From Allobrachymonas sp. (GTDB lineage Bacteria > Pseudomonadota > Gammaproteobacteria > Burkholderiales > Burkholderiaceae_C): a DNA stretch of 7,851 nt. Below are positions 1 to 5,470 of the stretch, piece after piece; the first letter of the stretch is position 1, and each line of letters starts with the position of its first letter. The translations under genes and the position numbers were made by a program. Location of the stretch: the NCBI GenBank assembly GCA_030538335.1, contig JAUNUE010000076.1, positions 220 through 8,070 of the forward strand, written 5' to 3'. The notes beneath the pieces are model-generated. The model was not told the origin of the DNA. It ran no database searches and saw nothing but the letters and a program-made list of their open reading frames with translations.

Positions 1-2269
1 ATAAATAAGAATTTTTGGGTTGTCTGATTTCGCCGAAAAGCGCTGGAATAGCTGCCAATTTGTTGGTTTCTGGACGGTTGCTTTCGGTACGAAATTTCTT
101 GACCGCTGCGACACGGCGTCGAACATCTTCACAGTCGCGAATCAGGTTGGGAGGGGCATCAATCATCCACAAGCACCAACGCGGTGTGGAATTGAGAAAT
201 TCCTGTGCTCCCATAAATTGGCGAATATAAGGCTTTATTTCGTGGCATTCATTTAGCAACTGTTTTTTTGCATCTGCATCAAGAATTAGGTGGCCATCAT
301 CAATGGCCATGCTTCCATAATTAATACTTGCTAGTGCGTTTAGAGGCTTGCCCCGTTTTTCAATCAAAATGTTGGCGGCATCCACCAAATATGGATTTAT
401 CTGATTGACTTTTATAAATACTCCTTCGTCCTTGATGTCATTGGAATAATCAAAAATTCTGCAAAGCATATCAGGCGCTTGCAGTGCAAAACCAATAATC
501 ACGCAATGTACTGCAGCCACGCCGCGCCCTTCATTGCTCCATTTGAAGGTGCGATGCGCAAAGTGAATTTGCACGCCGTGCTTGAGCAATTCGCCCCACA
601 AAATGCCCACCTGTTCACCTTGCGTAATGCTGTTGGTAGAAACAAAAGCGGTGAGCACCTGCGGGTTTCGCTGCATATAGGCTGTGGCTTTGAAATACCA
701 GCCCGTTACATAGTCGAGCACTCCCGCGCCTTTGATTTTTGCGGTGAGTAATTCAAGATCAGCTTTTTGCTCTCTGTTTTGCTCTTTTTTGCCCACAAAC
801 GGCGGGTTGCCTACCACAAAGCTGCATTGCTGCGGCGGCAGCACCTCGGCCCAATCGGTGCGCAGGGCATTGCCGTGGTGGATGTGGGCGGTTTGCGTGA
901 GTGGAATGCTTGGGCGGGTGGTGCCAAAGCGGGCGGCGGTTTGCAGGTTCATCTGGTGGTCGGTAATCCACATGGCGACCTGGGCGATGTGGGCAGCGCT
1001 GGCGTCAATCTCGATGCCGTAGAACTGGTCTACCGTGACGCGCGACAGGCTGGATACGTCGAGCAGACCCTTGCTTTGTCCGCCTTTGCTGAACAGTTTG
1101 TCGATCAGGTCGTTTTCGAGCAGGCGCAATTCGCGGTAGGCAATGACCAGAAAATTGCCGCACCCACAGGCCGGGTCAAGTATTTTTATGGTGGGCAGTT
1201 TGTCGTACAGCGCTTGCAGTTTGGCCCGGTTGCTGCCAGCGGCTTGCAGTTCGGCGCGCAGGCCGTCCATGAACAAGGGGTTGATGGCGCGCAGGATGTT
1301 GCGTTCGCTGGTGTAGTGCGCGCCCAGTTCGCGGCGGCTGGCGGTGCGTGAAAGGTCGGGTTCAGACTGCTCAAGCACGCCCTGGAACATGGCGCCAAAT
1401 ATGGCGGGGCTGATGCGGCTCCAGTCGAGGCTGGCGCATTGCAGGATCAACTGGCGCAGGGTGCTGTCAAAGTCGGGGCAGCGGGTGCGCTCGGCAAACA
1501 ACTGGCCGTTGATGTATTCAAAGGCAGCCAGGTCTTCGTCAAGCAGTTTGCTGCGGTCGTCTTTGGGCTGGTTGAGCACGTCAAACAATTTGGCCAGACG
1601 TTCGCCAACATCGGCGCCATCTGCACGGGTGGCGTTGAGCAGTTGGCTGAACAGGTGGTTGTCGCCAAAGATGGCGGTGTCGTCGGCAAAAAGGCAAAAC
1701 AGCAAGCGGGTAAGAAAAACTTCAAGCTCGCGCCCCTTGAAGTTGCTGCGTAGCAAAGCCTCGTGCAGGGCGGCCATTTGTTCTGCGGCCTTGCGGTCGG
1801 CTTCGGTTTCTTCGACGATGACGGGGGCCGCTTCGCTGACAAGGAACTTGAACCAGTCGGCCTTCTGCGGCAAATCGGCCAGCGCGCACTGGTAGCTGGC
1901 ATCTTGTACCAGATCAAACAGGGCAAAGCGGCCAAAGTCGTGCAGCAGCACCCAGCGTGGTTGCTGGTGGGCAGGGCAGGCCCAGCGGTATTCGTCGGCT
2001 TGCTGGCGGGCTTTTTTCAGGTCTTTGCCCAGCGATTTGCCTTCGATGAGCAGTTTGCCGGGAATAAAGCCATCCATATAGCCCTTGCTGCCATCCAGCC
2101 TGGTGACGACAAATTCGCGCTCGTACTGGTGTTTGGCAATGTCAAAGCAGGCGAGAAAGTCGGCGGTGAAGAGTTTCTCGTCGGCTTCTTCGCGGGCGGC
2201 GTGTTGCCATTGGCTGGCAAAGGCCGACAGGCGTTTGCGCACTTCGTTGGTGGAGAGGCGTTTGGACAT
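1..2269 (-). CDS. MmeI/YeeA-like type IIL restriction-modification enzyme (3' part beyond the window edge)
   Basis: This is a single-chain enzyme that should methylate adenine in its target site and cut unmodified DNA. In this window 756 codons are open with no stop; from memory the family is roughly 900-930 residues, so the C-terminal fifth lies beyond base 1. The nuclease domain shows D66-x9-E76-G-K78, the same D-x9-ExK spacing as MmeI. A helical spacer follows. The methyltransferase domain shows LGAHYTS (315-321), SAM-binding motif I DPACGCGNFL (365-374), YGIEID (417-422) and catalytic motif IV NPPF (488-491). The visible end, FGEIRQP near residue 750, is typical of the target-recognition region. 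The ATG at 2269 is the first start after an in-frame stop (2303-2305); no strong ribosome site precedes it. The gene stands alone, as expected for type IIL. Base composition drops over the last third. A methylase-only role is less likely because the nuclease residues are intact. Confidence 0.93.
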   Translation of the reverse strand, partial: MSKRLSTNEVRKRLSAFASQWQHAAREEADEKLFTADFLACFDIAKHQYEREFVVTRLDGSKGYMDGFIPGKLLIEGKSLGKDLKKARQQADEYRWACPAHQQPRWVLLHDFGRFALFDLVQDASYQCALADLPQKADWFKFLVSEAAPVIVEETEADRKAAEQMAALHEALLRSNFKGRELEVFLTRLLFCLFADDTAIFGDNHLFSQLLNATRADGADVGERLAKLFDVLNQPKDDRSKLLDEDLAAFEYINGQLFAERTRCPDFDSTLRQLILQCASLDWSRISPAIFGAMFQGVLEQSEPDLSRTASRRELGAHYTSERNILRAINPLFMDGLRAELQAAGSNRAKLQALYDKLPTIKILDPACGCGNFLVIAYRELRLLENDLIDKLFSKGGQSKGLLDVSSLSRVTVDQFYGIEIDASAAHIAQVAMWITDHQMNLQTAARFGTTRPSIPLTQTAHIHHGNALRTDWAEVLPPQQCSFVVGNPPFVGKKEQNREQKADLELLTAKIKGAGVLDYVTGWYFKATAYMQRNPQVLTAFVSTNSITQGEQVGILWGELLKHGVQIHFAHRTFKWSNEGRGVAAVHCVIIGFALQAPDMLCRIFDYSNDIKDEGVFIKVNQINPYLVDAANILIEKRGKPLNALASINYGSMAIDDGHLILDADAKKQLLNECHEIKPYIRQFMGAQEFLNSTPRWCLWMIDAPPNLIRDCEDVRRRVAAVKKFRTESNRPETNKLAAIPALFGEIRQPKNSYL

Positions 2270-2305
2270 CCAGCCATTTTGCCCGGTTTGCTGTTGCAGC
2301 CCTTA

Positions 2306-2320
2306 CAATGGCACCCATTG
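2306..2320. repeat. 15-bp palindrome upstream of the RM gene
   Basis: CAATGG and CCATTG form a perfect 6-bp inverted repeat around the 3-bp centre CAC. It lies 36 bp upstream of the RM start codon, where an operator for that gene could sit. No controller-protein gene is visible in the window, and the function is inferred from position only. Confidence 0.4.
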
Positions 2321-2530
2321 CATCAAGAGTTGGGCGAAAAAATCCCAACGCCAACCTGCTCGCGGGCAAGGTGGTGCTCCTGGCGGTGGCCCAGCGCTGC
2401 GCACAGGGGGATGTGGCCAAGGCCTGCGTCCACAGGCGTGTCTGGCAACCTGCGCAAGCATTGCCCATGTTGTCTGGCACAGGCCGCAAGCACGCTGTTG
2501 ATGCACTTTTGAATTTGCACGCAGTAAGCA

Positions 2531-2536
2531 GAAAGG
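2531..2536 (+). promoter_or_regulatory. Ribosome binding site of the threonine aldolase gene
   Basis: GAAAGG lies 6 bases before the ATG at 2543, a good Shine-Dalgarno position. It supports this start, as does the family-typical N-terminal region FASDNYAGICP (residues 13-23). Confidence 0.65.
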
Positions 2537-2542
2537 CTCACC

Positions 2543-3598
2543 ATGTCAGCACCATCGACTCCAGTCAACACCCAGCAATTTGCCAGCGACAACTACGCGG
2601 GCATCTGCCCCCAGGCGTGGGAGGCGATGCAGGAGGCCAACGCCGGGCACGCCATTGCCTATGGCGACGATGTGTGGACGACGCAGGCATCAGACGCCTT
2701 CCGCAAGCTGTTTGAAACCGATTGCGAGGTGTTTTTTGCCTTCAACGGCACGGCGGCCAACTCGCTGGCGCTGGCGGCCTTGTCCCAAAGCTACCACAGC
2801 GTGATCTGCTCGGATACGGCCCACGTGGAAACCGACGAGTGCGGTGCGCCGGAATTTTTCTCGAATGGTTCCAAGCTGCTTGTGGCCAAGACCGACAACG
2901 GCAAGCTCACGCCGGAGCATGTGCGCCACTTTGCGACCAACCGCAACGACATCCATTACCCCAAACCCCGCGTGGTGACGATTACACAGCCGACGGAAAC
3001 GGGGCTGGTGTACAGCGTGGAAGAGATCAAGGCCATTTCTGCCGTGTGCAAGGAGTTTGGCCTGAGTCTGCACATGGACGGCGCACGGTTTGCCAATGCC
3101 TGCGCCAGCCTGGGATGCAGCCCGTCCGATATCACGTAGAAGGCCGGGGTGGATGTGCTGTGTTTTGGTGGTACCAAAAACGGCATGGCGGTGGGCGATG
3201 CGATTTTGTTTTTTGATCCGCAACAGGCCGACGGGTTTGACTACCGCTGCAAGCAGGCGGGGCAGTTGGCATCCAAAATGCGCTACCTGTCTGCCCCTTG
3301 GGTGCGCATGATTGAAAGTGGCACTTGGCTGGAAAATGGCCGCCACGCCAACGGCTGCGCACGGGAATTTGCCCGGCTGGTGGCCGGTTTGCCGCAGGTG
3401 CAGTGCATGTTCCCGGTGCAGGCCAATGCGGCGTTTTTGCAGTTGCCGCAAAACGTGCAGCGCGGCTTGCGTGAACGTGGCTGGCGCTTTTATACGTTTA
3501 TCGGCGGCGGCGCCCGCTTTATGTTCGCCTGGGATGCCGAGCCTGCCCGCATGCAGCAACTGGCGCAAGACATCAAGGAGCTGGCGCTGGCGGGCTAA
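2543..3598 (+). pseudogene. ltaE: Low-specificity threonine aldolase family gene, interrupted by an in-frame TAG
   Basis: The family is PLP-dependent (Beta_elim_lyase fold, aspartate aminotransferase type I) and splits L-threonine, allo-threonine or related beta-hydroxy amino acids into glycine and an aldehyde in the cytoplasm. The reading frame is 351 codons plus a TAA stop, normal for the family, but codon 199 (3137-3139) is TAG. Before it are FASDNYAGICP (13-23), the cofactor-region NGTAAN (68-73), H94 in SDTAHVETDE and the PLP-contacting D179/R182 in MDGAR. After it, in the same frame, are FGGTKNG with the Schiff-base lysine K212, and a complete C-terminal domain. There are no frameshifts or other stops. 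The truncated 198-residue product lacks K212 and should be inactive. The rest is undecayed, so the stop is recent, a sequencing error, or read through. The exact substrate is uncertain; a phenylserine-aldolase-like relative is possible, and the symbol denotes the family. Confidence 0.88.
3137..3139 (+). other. Premature amber stop codon (TAG) in the aldolase gene
   Basis: The frame reads ACG TAG AAG GCC GGG. From memory, relatives have Trp in the equivalent D-I-T-W-K-A-G-V-D stretch, so a single G-to-A change at 3138 (TGG to TAG) explains the break. The frame on both sides is the same (3149 minus 2543 is a multiple of three). Confidence 0.85.
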
Positions 3599-3607
3599 GC
3601 CAGCGCC
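3583..3607. terminator. Hairpin at the convergent gene ends (possible bidirectional terminator)
   Basis: GGCGCTGGC and GCCAGCGCC form a perfect 9-bp, very GC-rich stem with a 7-base loop that contains the aldolase stop codon. It sits in the 15-bp gap between two convergent genes, the expected place for a shared terminator. Neither side is followed by a T-run, so it is not a classic intrinsic terminator, and the call rests on structure and position. Confidence 0.4.
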
Positions 3608-3613
3608 GCCTGC

Positions 3614-5116
3614 TTACTGCCAGCGCAAGGCTGAGAGGTCGTTCACGAACACGGGCATGTCCTTCCAGACACCGGCCAGCTTGCCGTTGCCTACGGTGAT
3701 CCACTGCGGCTGGTAGAGGTACACGGCCACCGCATCGTCAGCAACCAGCTTTTGCGCATCGCCGAGCAGGCGTTCGCGCTGCTGTGTGTCGCCGGTTTGC
3801 AGGATGTTGTCGTACAGGCTGTTGAAGGCGGGTGAACGGTAGTTCCAGTAGTAATCGGGTTTGGCAAAGTTGCCAAAGTCAAACGGCTCGACGTGGCTGA
3901 TGATGGTCAGGTCGTAGTCTTTTTTGCCATAAACGTTGCTGAGCCACTGCGCCCATTCCACGCTTTCGATTTTGGCGGTGATGCCCACCTTGGCCAGCAT
4001 GGCTGCGATGACTTCGCCGCCCTGTTTGGCGTAGGGCGTGGGCGGCAGCTTCATGGTGAGCGTGAGGTTGCTGATACCGGCTTGCTGGAGCAGGGCTTTG
4101 GCCTTTTCAGGGTCGTAGGCGTTGATGCCGGTGGTATCGACATAACCCGGTGCACCGGGTACATAGAAGCTGCCAATAGGCACACCAAAACCGTCTGCAG
4201 CGCCCTGGATGACGGCCTGGCGGTCAATGGCGGCGCTGATGGCACGGCGCACGCGCACATCATCGAGCGGTTTTTTGGCATTGTTCATGGCCATGATGGT
4301 TTTGGCGCGTGAGGCACCGACCAGCACCTGGAAGCGGCTGTCACCTTTGAACTGCTGCATATTGCGCGCCACCTGTACGCGCGGGAACAGGTCAACATCG
4401 CCAGCCAGCAGGGCGGACGATTGCGCGGCCACGTCGCCAATGAAGCGGAAGGTGGCGCTTTGCAGGGCGATGTTGGAGGCGGCGCGGTAGCCATCCCACT
4501 TGTTCAGTGCCAGGGTCGCACCCTTTTGCCAGTCGCCCAACTGGTAGGGGCCGGTGCCGACAGGCTGGGTGTTGTTGCTGGCGGCCGACTTTGGTTCGAC
4601 GATGATCGCTGTGGCCTGGCCGAGCAGGAAGGGCAGGTCAGGGTTGGGCTCCTTGCCGTGCAGCACGACGGTGAAATCATCAGGCGTTTCAACGCGCTCA
4701 AAACTGGCGAACAGGCGCTTGTCCTTGTTGGTGCTGTCTTTGCCTGTTGCGCGCTCAAAGCTGAATTTGACGGCCGCGGCGTTGAACGGCTCGCCATTGT
4801 GGAATTTGGCGTCTTTGCGCAGGTGGAAGGTCCAGATTTTCTGATCCGGTGAGGCTTCCCATTTTTCGGCCAGCAAAGGCAGTATGGAGCCGTCGGGCTG
4901 GATTTTGGTCAGGGTTTCAAAAACGTTGTAGAGCACCACTTCGCCGATGGCAGATGCAGCTCCTGCTGTGGGGTCAAGCCCCGGAGGTTCCAGCACCATG
5001 CCGATCGAAAGGGTATTTTTGGTGGTTTGCTGGGGGGTGCAACCAGTCTGGAGTGCCAGTGCAACGGTCAGGGTCGCGGTTGCGCAGGTCAGCAGAATGG
5101 AACGGCGGGAAAGCAT
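3614..5116 (-). CDS. ABC transporter substrate-binding protein, peptide/nickel type (SBP_bac_5)
   Basis: A 500-residue periplasmic solute-binding protein that would capture a peptide, nickel complex or similar ligand and pass it to an ABC permease. The family signature is clear at residues 86-111: W-E-x-S-x-D, then WTFHLRK and KFHNGEPF. A GTGPYQL motif follows further on. The N-terminus has SRRSILL (3-9), a hydrophobic stretch and C26 after LQTG: a signal peptide, possibly lipoprotein and possibly Tat-routed because of the twin arginines, although Q at -3 makes the lipobox imperfect. The start at 5116 is preferred over an in-frame ATG at 5167 because GGAG lies 8 bases upstream and the signal peptide begins here. 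No permease or ATPase gene adjoins it: downstream is the convergent aldolase and upstream the divergent pilB. It is therefore an orphan binding protein that may serve a transporter encoded elsewhere. The ligand cannot be told from sequence. Confidence 0.92.
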   Translation of the reverse strand: MLSRRSILLTCATATLTVALALQTGCTPQQTTKNTLSIGMVLEPPGLDPTAGAASAIGEVVLYNVFETLTKIQPDGSILPLLAEKWEASPDQKIWTFHLRKDAKFHNGEPFNAAAVKFSFERATGKDSTNKDKRLFASFERVETPDDFTVVLHGKEPNPDLPFLLGQATAIIVEPKSAASNNTQPVGTGPYQLGDWQKGATLALNKWDGYRAASNIALQSATFRFIGDVAAQSSALLAGDVDLFPRVQVARNMQQFKGDSRFQVLVGASRAKTIMAMNNAKKPLDDVRVRRAISAAIDRQAVIQGAADGFGVPIGSFYVPGAPGYVDTTGINAYDPEKAKALLQQAGISNLTLTMKLPPTPYAKQGGEVIAAMLAKVGITAKIESVEWAQWLSNVYGKKDYDLTIISHVEPFDFGNFAKPDYYWNYRSPAFNSLYDNILQTGDTQQRERLLGDAQKLVADDAVAVYLYQPQWITVGNGKLAGVWKDMPVFVNDLSALRWQ

Positions 5117-5124
5117 AGAAAAGA

Positions 5125-5128
5125 CTCC
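5125..5128 (-). promoter_or_regulatory. Ribosome binding site that fixes the start of the solute-binding protein
   Basis: On the minus strand GGAG (within CTGGAG) lies 8 bases before the ATG at 5116. The alternative ATG at 5167 has no such site and would put 17 non-signal residues before the signal peptide. Confidence 0.7.
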
Positions 5129-5167
5129 AGGGGACAGGAAGGCAGGCGGAACAGGCAAGGAACCCAT

Positions 5168-5196
5168 ATTTCAAGCCGTGATCGTACCGCTCGCAA
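5168..5196 (-). promoter_or_regulatory. Candidate promoter of the solute-binding protein gene
   Basis: On the minus strand TTGCGA (5196-5191) and TGAAAT (5173-5168) are separated by exactly 17 bases. Each matches 4 of 6 consensus sigma-70 bases. Transcription would begin near 5161, below the ATG at 5167 and about 45 bases before the chosen start at 5116, which fits that start. It is a pattern match only. Confidence 0.35.
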
Positions 5197-5231
5197 GTTT
5201 TGGGACGATGGCTGGACGCTAGGTGGAAACA

Positions 5232-5246
5232 CTGATCCCGGATCAG
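5232..5246. repeat. 15-bp palindrome upstream of the solute-binding protein gene
   Basis: CTGATCC and GGATCAG form a perfect 7-bp inverted repeat around a single C. It lies about 35 bp upstream of the candidate -35 of the minus-strand gene, where a regulator could bind. On the plus strand it is followed after a few bases by TTTTT (5252-5256 region), so a weak hairpin terminator is an alternative reading. Confidence 0.4.
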
Positions 5247-5270
5247 GTCTGTTTTTCCGCGGGTGGCGTG

Positions 5271-5336
5271 GTATTCAATACGACAAATGTATAAGGTGGA
5301 ATATTTGGTGTATTCGCGACAAATTTGACAGAATAC
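5271..5336. repeat. Direct repeat and palindromes in the sbp-pilB intergenic region
   Basis: GTATTCAATACGACAAAT (5271-5288) recurs as GTATTCGCGACAAAT (5310-5324), identical except for a short difference in the middle; the starts are 39 bp apart. The first copy contains the perfect palindrome GTATT-C-AATAC (5271-5281). The second copy's GTATTC is mirrored by GAATAC at 5331-5336, with the 8-bp palindrome CAAATTTG (5320-5327) between. The stretch is AT-rich compared with its surroundings. The arrangement looks like paired operator sites between divergent genes; no binding protein is identified. Confidence 0.5.
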
Positions 5337-5377
5337 TAAGCAGGAACACTTACACTTCCTTTGCAAGAGGATAGACT
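5325..5377 (+). promoter_or_regulatory. Candidate pilB promoter region
   Basis: A perfect -35 hexamer TTGACA lies at 5325-5330, but the best following -10 (TACACT, 5351-5356) is 20 bases away, longer than ideal. A second option, CTTACA (5349-5354) and TAGACT (5372-5377), has the ideal 17-base spacer but weaker hexamers. Either would give pilB a leader of roughly 90-110 bases. TTGACA overlaps the palindromic elements to its left, so a bound regulator could act here. No sigma-54 type site was seen. Confidence 0.3.
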
Positions 5378-5421
5378 AAGCACAAGTACACACTGAAAAA
5401 ATCTCCCGCAGAAGTTCGAGC

Positions 5422-5441
5422 GCAAACCTGCACGGGTTTGC
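5422..5441 (+). promoter_or_regulatory. Hairpin in the pilB leader
   Basis: GCAAACC and GGTTTGC form a perfect 7-bp stem with the 6-base loop TGCACG, ending 29 bases before the pilB ATG. It is not followed by a T-run, so it is probably not a terminator. It may affect translation or mRNA stability. Confidence 0.4.
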
Positions 5442-5470
5442 TGTCTGTTACGTATTGCCCATAGCCCTTC

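Larger units (their letters stand above)
2270..2542. promoter_or_regulatory. Divergent intergenic region between the RM gene and the aldolase gene
   Basis: These 273 bases separate two genes transcribed away from each other, so promoters for both should lie here. I found no convincing -35/-10 pair on either strand. The region holds a perfect palindrome at 2306-2320. Small open frames occur on both strands, but none has a recognisable product or ribosome site. One minus-strand frame (2323-2592) has a phrase faintly like an ankyrin repeat; this is too weak to annotate. Confidence 0.5.

Noticed and set aside
1..2269. Reading the minus-strand gene as a BREX PglX-type or stand-alone methylase
   Set aside because: The N-terminal D-x9-ExK nuclease motif and the LGAHYTS, DPACGCG and NPPF layout match the MmeI-like single-chain family. 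No BREX partner gene is visible.
767..2512. Long plus-strand open frames (767-1351, 1344-1895, 1763-2512) opposite the RM gene
   Set aside because: They lie antisense to a gene with clear nuclease and methyltransferase motifs. Their composition mirrors GC-rich codons, and none shows a recognisable domain or ribosome site.
2323..2592. Minus-strand open frame in the RM-aldolase gap with a phrase resembling a single ankyrin repeat
   Set aside because: Only one weak repeat-like segment is present, the frame overlaps the aldolase start, and no ribosome site was seen. A gene remnant is possible but not supportable.
2308..2715. Plus-strand open frame starting at 2308
   Set aside because: It overlaps the aldolase gene in another frame, has no ribosome site and no recognisable domain.
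2690..3568. Minus-strand open frame of 292 codons opposite the aldolase gene
   Set aside because: It is an antisense shadow of a conserved PLP-enzyme frame. The Arg/His/Gln-rich product resembles no family I know, and the plus-strand frame carries all the conserved motifs.
3140..3598. The downstream half of the aldolase as an independent gene starting at GTG 3149
   Set aside because: It is in the same frame as the upstream half and supplies only the rest of the fold including K212, with no proper ribosome site. It is part of one interrupted gene.
5117..5167. Longer version of the solute-binding protein starting at ATG 5167
   Set aside because: No ribosome site precedes it, it would bury the signal peptide behind 17 residues, and a candidate promoter would start transcription below it.
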